DNA from: Pectinophora gossypiella
Taxonomy: Eukaryota > Arthropoda > Insecta > Lepidoptera > Gelechiidae
Length of the DNA: 64,000 nucleotides
Assembly (NCBI RefSeq): GCF_024362695.1
Contig: NC_065425.1
Location: forward strand, 4,159,001 to 4,223,000
Reading direction: 5' to 3'
In this document: one piece after another, positions 1 through 10,984 of the stretch
Layout of the letters: each line of letters opens with the position of its first letter
How positions within the stretch are numbered: position 1 is the stretch's first letter
Notes under the pieces: generated by a model
Seen by the model: the letters and a program-made list of their open reading frames with translations, nothing else
Database searches by the model: none
What the model was told of the DNA's origin: nothing
Made by a program: the position numbers and the translations under genes

Positions 1-110
1 ACATTTTGTCACGTGTTTTTATGACGTCACAGGTTGCTTTTTCATAAAAAAAAGTAATGTCGTGTTTTGAAGTTTAGTAAAAAGTAACTGATTTGACTAG
101 TTGGACCCTA
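1..110 (-). repeat. dispersed repeat with ATGACGTCAC core
   Basis: Shares blocks with 38040-38440 and 48585-48800 (inverted orientation here): a TTTTGTCACG block, the ATGACGTCACAGGTTG core and an AGTAAAAAGTAACTG block. A related core occurs at 14490-14580. Non-coding; transposon type not clear. Confidence 0.5.
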
Positions 111-199
111 TTTTAGCGCTATGACAGGCAAAAATTAAACAAAAGACAGTTTTCAAAAGTTGTTCTATTTGCGAGCGAAAAAGAAAAGGTTTCCAGAGA

Positions 200-690
200 A
201 GCCATTTTGGCACCCCAATTCTTAGTTTTAATATTCACTTATAGGGGGGAATGAATTACAGGGAGGAAATGAAGCAAGGCGAATGAATAAGTAAAGATGT
301 TCGTGTCCTATTTGCCGATTACGTGTTATATTGCGATCCGATTAGGAATGCGGAATCGATTTCGTAGAATCCGGACCTTTAGAATGTGTAAATAGCGAAT
401 CGAAGTGAGTGGAGTGACTTTGATTGCCAGAGAATAACCCAGGCGAAAAATAGGCATCTCGCTGGTATGCAACCTGCTTGACGTGTGCTGTCAACTTATT
501 TCTGTCGGGTTATTAGCCAATATATAAATTTGGGAGGGGTTTAAAATTCCTGCTTAAAATTGACGTGTGTTATTTATTCGTAGCGTGTGTTCCATAAATT
601 TTATGCCTGTGGATTATCCGTCCCATTCCTTTTCGGGGAATAAGAAAATGACAGGTATAACTTAAAATAAAATAAGATGGTGTACATAAA
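200..690. mobile_element. degenerate long-TIR MITE (Rich/TTCCTGCAG type)
   Basis: Diverged copy of the element seen better at 37655-38022. Its right end has CCGTCCC...CTTTTCGG, GAATAAGAAAATGACAGG and ATAACTTAAAATAAAAT in the same order. The inner part holds GGTATGCAACC...GACGTG and GTCGGGTTATT blocks. The left end is unclear. Confidence 0.5.
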
Positions 691-870
691 CAGCCTATTA
701 CGTCCCACTGCTGGGCACAGGCCTCCCCTCAATCAACCGGAGGGGATATGGAGCATACTCCACCACGCTGCTCCAATGCGGGTTGGTGGAGGTGTTTTTA
801 CGGCTAATAGCCGGGACCAACGGCTTAACGTGCCCTCCGAAGCACGGAATATAGGAATCAGCACCATTAT
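677..870 (-). mobile_element. LINE 3'-end fragment (CCCACTGCTGGGC family)
   Basis: Contains the block CGTCCCACTGCTGGGCACAG, an AGGGGATATGGAGCATACTCC block and an ACCAACGGCTTAACGTGC block, repeated at 17060-17215, 25455-25600, 36925-37045, 44175-44275 and 49558-49668. In the opposite orientation it ends in TTTATGTTATG repeats, as expected for a non-LTR retrotransposon 3' tail. Confidence 0.6.
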
Positions 871-1419
871 TTTATAACTCTAAGTTGTTGTTTTGTTGCG
901 TGTTTTGAGGACCCTGTCATTGTAGTCGATGACAGGGGCGATTGCCATCATCGGCCCACTAGAATCGAACCCTTTAAATGTAATCCTCTCAGACGCCCTG
1001 AGCCGAGGTTCGATCCCAAATGGGCACGCTCAAGCATGTTGTCGTATTTTTTGGTACCAGTTGGATAGCGCACCCATTTGTCCGCCCAAGTATTGCAGTT
1101 AAACTTACAAAAGTCACGCGAAAGAAATGTTGCAAAATAACTATAATAAGTCTTATGTATAAGATAAGTTACTTAATTTATTTTTCAGATATTTTTTTTG
1201 TATAATAGGACAGGCGTAATTACTTGTAACATTTTCTTCTTTTTTTTGCGAACATATTAGACCGTGTAAAGCAATTTTACTTATTTAGAAGTAACATTCA
1301 TTTCCAAGAAGTAACAAGTTTTCCCAAAAGACATACACACGGTTACTAATATGATTCATTATAAACTCTTCATGGATGGAACGTTTCAATATTTTTTTTA
1401 CATTTTCCCCCACCTTATG

Positions 1420-1548
1420 GTTGTCTGGAAGAAATCGCTTTAAGCGATAAGGCCGCCATTTGCCATGTACTTAGTTAAGAGACTTTTTGTAATTATTTCT
1501 TTTTTATTTTGGTGCAATAAAGTGTATATGTATTGTATTGTATTGTAA
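1420..1548 (+). mobile_element. LINE 3' terminus with (TATTG) tail
   Basis: Block of TGTCTGGAAGAAATCGCTTT, AAGCGATAAGGCCGCC, a T-rich stretch, GGTGCAATAAAGTGTAT and a TGTATTGTATTG tail. The AATAAA close to a short tandem tail is typical of a CR1/jockey-like LINE end. Related ends lie at 16545-16620, 31617-31705, 40190-40275 and, inverted, at 24685-24990. Confidence 0.6.
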
Positions 1549-1890
1549 CTTTTTTTTTTAGAATTACGTCATGTGTATTTATCCCCGTCTGGTACATGTA
1601 TCCTATATGTATGTATGTATGAAGGATAACAGAGGCGGTAACACAGGCCAGTGGGGAGGTGAATAATGTATGAGAACAGAACTCAGCAGTTAGATCCATC
1701 TATTATTTACTGCGGTAGAAACAGCGCCATTTTTACACGCATTCCGAGTTTATTGCCTATTTTTCTGACTTTTACTCTGCGTGTTAAGGTTATATACGGG
1801 GTTTGGTTGTCTTTGTTTAAGTTTTTACATACTTACATACATAAAGTCGGGCTCTAATCCCTCATACGGTAGTATAAACCCATCTTCTTA

Positions 1891-2385
1891 TCTAAATATA
1901 TAAAAGGACGAACTGACTGACTGACATATCAACGCACAGCCTAAACGGCTAAACGTAGGCACTTGAAATTTGGAAGGGACGTAGCTTAGGTACCGTAGAG
2001 GTGCACTAAGAAAGGAATTCCCGGAATTCCCACGGGAACGGGAATTAGCGGGAAAATCCTTTGGCATGCAGGTACCTTAGTTAACTTAAAGCTTAGTTGC
2101 AACAGGATATTGCAAAATTCCCACGAAAACGGGAGTTAGCGGGAAAAAACATTTGAATGAAAAAGTCGAAACCGCGTAAGATAGATGTTTTCAATCTAGC
2201 ATGCATGCATACCTTAGTAAATATAAAGTTTAGTTATGGGTGTATTTTGAAAAATGGGAGTTGGCGGGAAAAAAAATTGTATGAAAAAACCTAAACTGCA
2301 TAAGTTAGATGCTTTAAATTTGATATGCACAAAGATATCTCTTTTATAACACGCCACGCGGACGAAGTCGCGGGCAAAAGCTAGT
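1891..2385 (+). mobile_element. non-autonomous Helitron
   Basis: Starts with TC directly after an A and ends with CTAGT directly before a T, the usual Helitron ends. A short hairpin (CGCG...CGCG at 2358-2373) lies about ten bases before the end. The interior repeats GGAATTAGCGGGAAAA-like and GCATGCA-type units. It has no coding capacity and lies in what is read as C15 intron 2. Confidence 0.6.
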
Positions 2386-2950
2386 TCGTATATATACTCC
2401 CAAATAATTAAAACATAATACCTACTTAACCTACCACTTTCTAAATCAATGACATAGTTAATAAATTTGACATTTAAAAAAGGAATGACTACTAAATCGA
2501 TTACGCAAGAACCGTGTGTCGATATGTGCATTTTTATCGATACCTCATTTATTAAAATGTCCGTCTTATCGACTCGATAAGCCAGTGAATGAAAATAGGT
2601 GTGGAGGTAAAGTATGGTGCTATTGTTCCGAGATGAATTGATATTTAAACTATTATTTATTTAAATTTATAGAATGAGGAACGTGTAATCTTTTGTTTTT
2701 TTTTTCGTGAGAATGTTTTTTTTTATTTATAAGCACGCATTGTTCGATGTTCATTATATTAACACAAACGTAATAATAAGTGTAAAGATGCTTGGTTGAA
2801 TAGTTTTTGCATTTACGATAACGATATTGACTTCCGATGTTTGAAAAACTACCCAGTATGTGCAACTACACGCGCAACGTGATAAAATTTTGTCACGGTC
2901 ATTTTATCGATTCTGACGATATAATTATGTCGTCTTATCATTTGGTGCTT

Positions 2951-3150
2951 GGTGGAGCTCGGTGGCGCAGCGGTAAACGCGCTCGGTCTGCAATTGTTGA
3001 AGTGAAGCAACTTTCGCAAAGGCCGGTCATGGGATGGGTGACCACAAAAAAAATGTTTTCATCTCGAGCTCCTCCGTGCTTCGGAAGGCACGTTAAGCGG
3101 TTGGTCCCGGCTGCATTAGCAGTCGTTAATAACCGTCAATCCGCACTGGG
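2951..3150 (+). mobile_element. SINE with tRNA-like and 5S-rRNA-like parts
   Basis: The head (GCTCGGTGGCGCAGCGGTAA) looks like a tRNA 5' part with an A box. It is followed by GTGAAGCAAC...CGGTCA...GGGATGGGTGACC, which matches the internal region of 5S rRNA (GTTAAGCAAC...GGATGGGTGACC). The 3' half (TGCTTCGGAAGGCACGTTAA, GGTTGGTCCCGGCTG) is shared with the GAA-tail SINE and LINE pieces of the window. Confidence 0.55.
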
Positions 3151-3377
3151 CATGTCGTTCTGTCAAAATACGAACAGAATCACATGCCACGCATGTTAGG
3201 GAAAAAAAATATCGATTTCGACAAAATTTATTGTATCGATCGATAATTTTATCACTTTGCGCATTAAACCTGCAGGTGTGTTATTCTCAAATAATCTATG
3301 AAATAAATAGTTTTTTTTCATTATATTTTCTTTACTACTCCATGGCGTCATGTCCTTACAGATTTATAATAACATAA

Positions 3378-3640
3378 TCACTACATAGTATAAAACAAAG
3401 TCGCTTTTTCTGTCCCTATATGCCTATGTACGCTTCAATCTTTAAAACTACGCAACGGATTTTGATGCGGTTTTTTTTAATAAATAGAGTAATTCAAGAG
3501 GAAGGTTTATATTATGTATAATAACATCCATTAAATAGTGGACAAATACTGTTATTTTTGAGGTTTTTAATGTGATGTCGTAAATAATTTCATTTTTTCC
3601 TCAGCATTGCACCCGAGTGAAGCCGGGGCGGGTCGCTAGT
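3378..3640 (+). mobile_element. Helitron-like non-autonomous element
   Basis: Begins TC after an A and ends GGTCGCTAGT, with the hairpin-forming CACCCGAGTGAAGCCGGG about twelve bases before the end. The interior (AACTACGCAACGGATTTTGATG) is of the type common in lepidopteran Helitrons. No ORF. Confidence 0.6.
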
Positions 3641-3907
3641 ATATTATACATCAATGTTACAGACGACGGTAGCCCAGATTTTTATTCTTATTTCTGTTGC
3701 CAGCCTTTTTCGGTGGACCATTCGATAGAGAGTACCCATTTGTCATAGATAAATTCAGTTCGTTTGTGACATGAACTGTCTCGTTCTAATGAATTGATAC
3801 CGATTTAAGATGTCATAATAATACATAGTTTTCGAATAGACTTAAGTAGTTAGGGACATATCTCACTAGGATCATGGTGGCGCCACCACGACCTCGCCAC
3901 CAATAAA

Positions 3908-4036
3908 ATGGCAATATTAAAGCAATTAATCTAAAAAGCATTATTGCTATTTGACTTTTGCTGACGTTGCGCACTTATTTTTATTATGCGCAAATATCAA
4001 ATAGCATTATTGCGCGGCGCGAATTATATCGAAGCT
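3908..4036. mobile_element. MITE, GCAATATTGC family (diverged copy)
   Basis: Inverted-repeat element: AAAGCAATTAATCT, AGCATTATTGCTATTTGAC, then the central GTTGCGCACTT...TATGCGCAA, then TCAAATAGCATTATTGC. Same layout as the clean copies at 14837-14995 and 15399-15556. Confidence 0.55.
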
Positions 4037-4239
4037 TTCGACTAATAGTTTATTGGTCGAAGCGCTCAATATAATACACGTCGTTTCTGTAATAGACCAA
4101 AAACACAATTTTTATAATTATGACAACCAATGGTTCATAATTTCACCACTGTTTAAAAATAATCGCTGGACTGAACTCTTGTTCTTTGATTGTACATAGA
4201 CGGTTTATCGTATATGTTCTGGCACACCTTGGACACTTC

Positions 4240-4440
4240 ATGCAAAACACCTCGTTTTACACAGACACCACACATTGACGTTTTCGTACACGTGCATCTG
4301 TGTGTGTGGCGACTGACGCCATACGATTGACGATTAAACTACGTCTGAAGGGGTGAGGTAAACCTATCTCAGACGCGGTTGGGAGCGGAGAGTTGCCGTT
4401 CTATGTGTAGTATTATTCCTTATTCTATGGTTCTGGTTAA
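4240..4440 (+). repeat. ACACAGACACCACACATTGACG repeat family
   Basis: About 200-base unit with CACCACACATTGACGTT, TGACGCCATACGATT, GGGGTGAGGTAAACCTA and GAGTTGCCGTTCTAT blocks. Also at 6150-6362, 40515-40705 and inverted at 54405-54515. No ORF; class unknown. Confidence 0.5.
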
Positions 4441-4546
4441 GCATACGCCTACCTAAGGTCGCCGACTGACGCCACGCGTGTCTCTGAATGAGGCCTGAGC
4501 TGCGTTAGTCCCGGAGTCAAAAAATAGCAAATACAAAAGAATTCCT

Positions 4547-4812
4547 GCCTTGTAGGTTGTGAGGTGGATAACCGACCTCATCAACCCTGGTGTTAGGGTT
4601 ATTGTTCAGCCACCAAAGGGCCTTCTAACGACTACGTACTTGCGTCAGTAGGTAGTAACCGGGACCAACAGCTTAAAGATCCTTCCGAAGCACGGATCAT
4701 CTTACTTTCGGAGAATCGTGTGATCAGCTTGTAGTGTCCTAACCAAACTAAGGATTTTTGTGATCTGTCCCCACTGGGATTCGAACTCGAGAGTTCCGGA
4801 TCATGAATTCCT
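4547..4812 (-). mobile_element. GAA-tail SINE copy
   Basis: Minus-orientation copy of the full element at 9793-10136. Blocks seen are TGTGAGGTGGATAACCGACC, TCATCAACCCTGGTG, AACCGGGACCAACAGC, CGAAGCACGGATCATCTTAC and, at the head, GGGATTCGAACTC, the complement of a tRNA-type B box. Confidence 0.6.
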
Positions 4813-5614
4813 GTTTTTTTTTTGACGTGACCGTACCGTAGATTTGCCGCAGATGACATTAACTACTTGGCCGGGCAAATGGGGAGCGCTGAAGGCTCTC
4901 ACCCGGTACAAAATTTAAGGTGAATTCCTGTGCATTTATGCCATTCCCTTAGTCGGTATTTTATTTGGGCGAGTACATTTTACGATTTCATTATTATTCA
5001 AACGATATTCATACGTTATTCACGAATCATAGCGAATTAATTTATTTAATTTGTGCCCTTTCTCCCCGGCCAAGTATAGGTTTTCAAACGCTACTTACGA
5101 TGAGTCTTTCCTTTCAGATGAAGGCGCACACATCTTTGCCAGACATTCAAAATTCAAATTCCGATCAAACAAAAAAAAACACGTCTATTTTTCGGTCGGT
5201 TTATCAGTCGCGTCGTATTAACCGGCCGTGTTAATGGTGGCTTATCTATAGCTCCTCGTTTTTGTCACAGTGCGTATTATTAAAAGTCGGTTAATGTAGA
5301 TTCCAATTCTAAAAGGTAAGTGTAAATAACCTACTTCTTTTTTGAAGTCGGTTAAATTGTCACAATGTCGCCAACTGATAAAACTTTTATTTTTTATACA
5401 AAATAGTTTTTCATAAATAATTAAATTGCTATTTATTTCACTCTTTCGGATGGAAAAGATTGTAATTCTAAAGGACATGCGAGGTGATATATCTGGGTGA
5501 AGCGTGAGGAGTCAGTTAATTCACAGATAATGTAGTATTTCTGAAAAGGCTGTCCATCGCCATTCGATGTGGCCACGCTATGAGTGTCATGGAGATCTTT
5601 GCGCGGGGTGAGGC

Positions 5615-5634
5615 GGGGGGGGGGGGGGGGGGGG
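5615..5634 (+). repeat. poly(G) tract, 20 G
   Basis: Uninterrupted run of 20 G. A second run of 22 G lies at 40627-40648. Such runs are prone to sequencing length error. Confidence 0.9.
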
Positions 5635-6149
5635 TTCTGTTGGACTAAGCAGGGAACCCTGCTATAGTTTTTATTTAAATATGAATTTCTGCGTTTTTTA
5701 TTAGTCTTTTTATTTGAGACATTGTATGTTATTTTGTTTTTTAAGATGTAACATTCATTAAATAACTAAACAATTATCCACTTTATCACATCTTCATTAA
5801 AGCTCCTTATTAAAAGAATAAAGTTATTTTTTGTCCGCACAAGAGGCGCCCGTCGGACTTCTTATTCTTGAAGAGTGTTATCTGCTAATGAGACTTGACG
5901 GCTAGTTATGTTGATAGAGTCTCAGTCCGCTTGATTAATTTACTGTCCAATCTTTTTGACGGAAACATTTCTTTTTTTTTATTATAAATGTTTGAGATTT
6001 GATAAGAATATTACCTATGGAAAAGAATAAAGTAAAAATATGATTTAAGGCTGCAGTCTCCGCAAAATTGAGTTGCGGCAAGTTTAAAAATGCTCTTAGA
6101 TTTTTTTTATTGCATTCACGCGTTCTTAGGGAAACTCATAAAGAGGCCA

Positions 6150-6362
6150 AGGTCACACCCCGGACACTTCATACACACTAGTTTTACAGACACCACACAT
6201 TGACGTTATCGTATACGCGCATCTGTGTGTGTGACGTCTGACGCCATACGATTCAAGTCTAAACTATGTTCGAGGGGGGTGAGGTAAACCTAGCTCATAC
6301 GCTGGTGGGGAGCGGAGTGTTGCCGTTCTATACGAAGTATATTCCTTATTCTATGCCAAGGC
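6150..6362 (+). repeat. ACACAGACACCACACATTGACG repeat family, copy 2
   Basis: Same block order as 4240-4440, with GAGGGGGGTGAGGTAAACCT and a TGCCGTTCTAT end. Confidence 0.5.
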
Positions 6363-6413
6363 GTCGACTTAATGACGATTCATGATACATAGATCGAAGA
6401 ATTTCGCAAGACA

Positions 6414-6560
6414 GGAGGAGGACCCGGTGGTGTAATGGTTAACACACTCGTCCCGTCTTGACAAGACCTACGGAGTAAAGTCCCGTCGGAGTGAGATTCT
6501 TTTCTATTTAAATTTTCTCTTTATAACCTCATTCTAAAATTCTCCTATTAATCTAAATTC
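6414..6560 (+). mobile_element. tRNA-derived SINE (GGACCCGGTGGTG head)
   Basis: Head GGAGGACCCGGTGGTGTAAT then GGTTAACAC, with a degraded B box (GGAGTAAAGTCCCG). Same family as 63557-63700 and, inverted, 63354-63445. Not a functional tRNA: there is no foldable acceptor stem and the B box is mutated. Confidence 0.6.
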
Positions 6561-8059
6561 TCCTAATTCTCCTCATTCTAAAATTATTCATAGTATCTGT
6601 GGTCAAACTATTAACATTATAATTAATTTAAAAAAGGTACGCAAAACATTGGTTGATTTAAAAAAAAACAGTATGATGTAAATTCTTCTCTTGTCTATAT
6701 TGAAACAAATAAAAAAGAATAATCTTTTAAAATACCAACACATCGGCACAATGTTAAGAGGACATTGGAATTTCGGGTTTCGGTCATTCGGTCGCACTCA
6801 CCCTTTACCGTTTTACCGAAATGAAACACTCATTTAAGTTTACGATAATACGGACCACGATTTATTTGAAGGTTTTCGAGATATTTGAATTTCTGAGTTT
6901 ACTTTGGGATGATAGAAAAAGGCATTGTGGAAAGACGTTGGAAAGGCATTGTTAAAAGTGAATATCAATAGCACTTCGTGTAGTCTATATACCGATATAC
7001 ACAAACAGCAATATACATTGACTAAAAAAAGGTGTATGAAACGATGGATGAATGTGGAGGAAGCAAGAGAAGTGTGTCAGTATCGAAGCAAATTAAATTC
7101 TATTGTCTTTGGTTACCCCACTGGAAAGAAGGTGTATAATATAAAATAGGTTCATCATATTTTACGTTATTTATTAGCTTCTCTACTATAATGAGAGCTA
7201 ATAATTAAGCATAAGTGCTTAGAATGTGTTTAACTGTTTATCATCTCGTTAAAGCCATCTAATAAATAATGTGTTTTCAAACATAATGAATAGGATTAAT
7301 AGGCGTTGGGTTGGTACTCTGTCACAAAACGATTGGACTAATCATATTATGTCATAAGACTATTTATAATAGGACCACGATTGGGCGCGAAAAAATCTAA
7401 GTCTATGTAGATTTCTAAGTCTATTTACATTTTTTTCGCGTTTATGACTCTTATTTTTTCTTTCTTAGGCTCAAACATACAATACTTTTGCCACGAAAAC
7501 TGCAAATCACAAAAGGAAACAAAACATAACCTATCAGCCAGTAGATCACGAGTATCTCCCGCCACTAGTTTTGTTTTTCTTTTTTACTTTTTTATTGTAA
7601 TAAAAGGCAGTGGCATGGCGCCGCGCGTATCGAGCACGCGTTATCGGTTCGTACACAAACATAGCTTGTCCATTAGAAGGTAATCGGTTGTGATGCCACC
7701 AACACACGGTCGTATTGTCTCGCAGTTTTTCAATTTGGAATTCTGTTTCTGTGTTCGGATACACGCGTTGGGTTTTTGATGACGGTGGGAAAGGATTGGA
7801 TATGCTTTGTTAATTTGGGAATCACCTGTAGGCAATGGATCAATCAATAAAGATTTTGATCATCAAAATAAGTAATGTAATGTTATTACATAATATAACA
7901 AATTAAATACTATACTGCTTAGACAGGAAATACAAGATATAAATAAATAAAATATAAAAAAAAGAAAAGAACAATATGAGACCTCATTCCTAAGTAGTAA
8001 GTAGCAAATCTCTTTCGAGCAGCCTTTGTTATACGCCTACGTGTCTTATTCCCCTTTCT

Positions 8060-8195
8060 AAGTCATCATCTCCCTAGCATTATCCCGTACTTCACAGTGT
8101 CCGCTTACCTAACCTGAAAATTTGACAGGTCCGGTTTTTTACAGAAACGACTGCCTGTATGTCCTTCCAACCGGCGAAGGGAAAACCATTATTAT
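8060..8195 (-). mobile_element. GATG-tail SINE, 3' part
   Basis: Read on the minus strand: GGTTTTCCCTTCGCCGG, AAGGACATACAGGCAGTCG, ACCGGACCTGTCAAATTTTC, GGTTAGGTAAGCGGACAC, GGATAATGCTAGGGAGATGATG. This is the 3' half of the element complete at 41351-41668. Confidence 0.65.
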
Positions 8196-9792
8196 AATAC
8201 GTATATATAAACCCATTTCTAATATAGCAAAAGTTAATTAGTGAGATTAATTTCCGCCATTTGACATTTTCATGAATAAACAATAAGAAAAAAGTGGTTG
8301 CAAGTTGCCTTCATCTCTGCTAATTTGTGTCTCTGCCCGCCCTGGTGGGGATTACGAGCGTGAGTACTAGTGTTTGATCGTCTGTCACATTTAGCAATAT
8401 TACGTTAAAAACTTCCGCATAAAAATCATTGGCGTTGTATCACCATCTGTCTGCCTGAACGCTCTACATAAATAAAATGTTATCAACATCTTATAAATCC
8501 AAATGAATTATGGTAAAAACATCAATTTGAATTTAAAATACCTTTTAAACGACTGTATAAGAGTAAAACGAACATAATAATAATGCGTAAAATTCTAGTT
8601 TTATCTTAGGTTTGAACGTGTGCCTTAGTAATTTATTGTATGGCTGTCTTTTATATTAAAATTCATATCCATTTAAAAGCTTTTAAAGAACACGTGTCGC
8701 GTTGATTGAATTGTATTAATTATATGTTTGACACAGGTTCGTGTAAGTATGTCTAAAGATATTTAAAAAAATGCTGCGCATATTACAAAAATATATCCAA
8801 AAAAGAAATTTCTATTACCTAATTTGAAATATAACTTATTTTGCTGTTTTTATTCATAGGTTTCAAGAAAGTATTTAGTAATAATAATGTTTATGTATTA
8901 ATAATGTTTTGTCACATAAATGTATAAATAAACAAATAATAAATAGTCAAAGAAGACTTAATTCTCATAATGGCAAGTGCGTCGTAATTGGACCGTTTTA
9001 GAAAATGGCTAATTCTCGAAACGTTTTACGTCTCTCGCATAATTATTGCAAGTCAAATTCTAAAGGATATAAATGTACGAAGAAGAAGATTTGAATAAGA
9101 GTTTCTCGATTTTTGTACCTATGTCAAGTATGAAGTAGGTAGGTAGTATCTAAACACATCTTAAAAGTTGTGCAGATTATAGCGCGTCTTTACGCCCCAT
9201 ATAATATCAAAATACTATAAGTTGTTAATATTTATGAAATAAAATGTTAATAGGTTTTACTAGCAACATAACAACTCTACCATTTTACGAGGAGCCATAA
9301 TTTAAAACAAATTCCTCACTAAACGATATCAGTATTACTTCATGTACTTACGTTTTTACAATCCAACACTATTAGTAGGGTAACACTGACCAGTTGGCTA
9401 TGACCTCTGCTACAGTATTTTAGCTTTAAGGTACCTAAGGTCTAGCTTTCCTGGTCACTTTGTGCGTTATCTCAATGACTACAAGAAAGCCAAGTCAAGC
9501 ATGGTTTGACTTTTATAAGACATCGTTAGAAGGTATTATTTATTTAAATGAGACACTATGAAATCTTGTAAAGCAAATGGTTATAGGACAACATAATACA
9601 AGGACTGTAATGAGTAAGGTGCGGTATAGTCCTGTACCACAGAATTTATATAGTACTAAGTGTACAGAAAGGACAATCACCTCCCCGCACGGAATCGCGA
9701 TACCGCAACAGTCCCCGCAACCGCCTTCTACGTCTTGCGAATAAATTGTCGTGTTTATAAATAAATTATGATTATGTCGTTTAAGTATATCG

Positions 9793-10136
9793 GTACGACC
9801 TCCGTGGTCCAGTGGATGAGCGTTAGGCTCACGATCCGCAAGTCCCGAGTTCTAATCCAAATTCATACATACTACCACTAAAAATTACTTTGTGATCCCT
9901 AGTTTGGATAGGACATTACAGATTGATCACCCGACCCGATTGTCCGAAAGTAAGATGATCCGTGGATCGGAAGGCACGTCAAGCCGTTGGTCCCGTTTAC
10001 TACTTACTGATGTAAGTACGTAGTCGTTACACGCCATGTTAGGAGCCTTTGGCGGCTGAATTATAACCCTGACACTAGGGTTGATGAGGTTGGTATTCCA
10101 TCTCACAACCCACACGATAGAAGAAGAAGAAGAAGT
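9793..10136 (+). mobile_element. GAA-tail SINE, full length
   Basis: The tRNA-like head starts CTCCGTGGTCCAGTGGATGA (A box) and holds GAGTTCTAATCC (B box). The body has CGATTGTCCGAAAGTAAGAT, AAGGCACGTCAAGCCGTTGG and GTTGATGAGGTTGGTATTCC. The tail is GAAGAAGAAGAAGAA. It is the reference copy for the fragments at 4547, 42555, 43665, 43930 and 58728. Confidence 0.7.
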
Positions 10137-10572
10137 ATTTTTTTGTCTATTAGTTGACTATTTGAGGGTTAAATTATTAAAAGTAAAGAAAGGTGTATTG
10201 ATAGCGTTACCTATGTTGTTAACTTCTTGTTTGTTACTTGAAAGAGCTTTTGATTGCCTGTAGAGTAAATACTTAAATAAACAAACATTTTCGCAATGAA
10301 ATCGCGATTCTAGCTGTCCACCCAACATATACCTATATTTTTTCTTTTGAAAACTGAGTAGGTGCTTACTTAAATGGGTTCTAAAACATTTTAGATTTGT
10401 CAGTTTTGATGGAAATAGAAGATTACTAAATATTCCTTTTACTACTAAGTAGGTAGGTAATGTACATTTTATTTTTAGGACTCAAAATCTCCTGAACGCA
10501 AATTTCGAGTATCAAGTCGGTCATATCTCGCATCACACCGTTCGAATGTATAAATATCGAGCGGATGTATAA

Positions 10573-10705
10573 AAATCATTTATAATCCGAACGTAAATTC
10601 GAAATTAAATTCGACAATCATTGGTTTAGGCCAATGCTGGATTTGAACCTGTGATCTCAAAGTGAGAGGCAAGCGTTCTACTAACTGGGTTACCACGGCT
10701 CTGCA
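10573..10705 (-). mobile_element. GATG-tail SINE, 5' tRNA-like head
   Basis: On the minus strand: GAGCCGTGGTAACCCAGTTA (A box), CTTTGAGATCACAGGTTC (B box), then AACCAATGATTGTCGAATT. It lies only 50 bases past the C15 homeodomain exon donor, inside intron 2. Confidence 0.65.
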
Positions 10706-10755
10706 AACCACGAAATACCGACATCAAAAAGTAAATAAAATATAGGTGACCTCAC

Positions 10756-10984
10756 CTCCATTTTGTTCTTCTATTCTGGAACCAGGTTTTCACCTGAGCG
10801 TCAGTCATTTTCAAGGTCTTGGCCAGCGACGCTCGTTCAGCAGACGCAAGGTATTTCTGTTTGTGGAACCTCTTTTCTAACTCGGCTATCTGGAGTCTGG
10901 TGAAGGAAGTCCTGGGCTTCTTGCGTTTTGGAGGAGTTCTGTTCTGGTACGGATGGCCGATTCGCCTCGTGATCGGGAACGATG
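10756..10984 (-). CDS. C15: C15 exon 2 (homeodomain exon)
   Basis: Internal exon with the Tlx N-terminal arm and homeodomain positions 1-57. Phe8, Leu16, Phe20, Trp48, Phe49, Asn51 and Arg53 are all present, and Thr47 is diagnostic of the class. The acceptor follows a long pyrimidine tract (minus-strand reading of 10985-11035). The exon ends in phase 2 inside the Arg57 codon. The reading frame joins exactly to exon 1 across the 18.1 kb intron. Confidence 0.95.

Noticed and set aside
9793..9865. tRNA gene
   Set aside because: The tRNA-like head is followed by a SINE body and GAA tail and repeated as a family; mutations break the cloverleaf.
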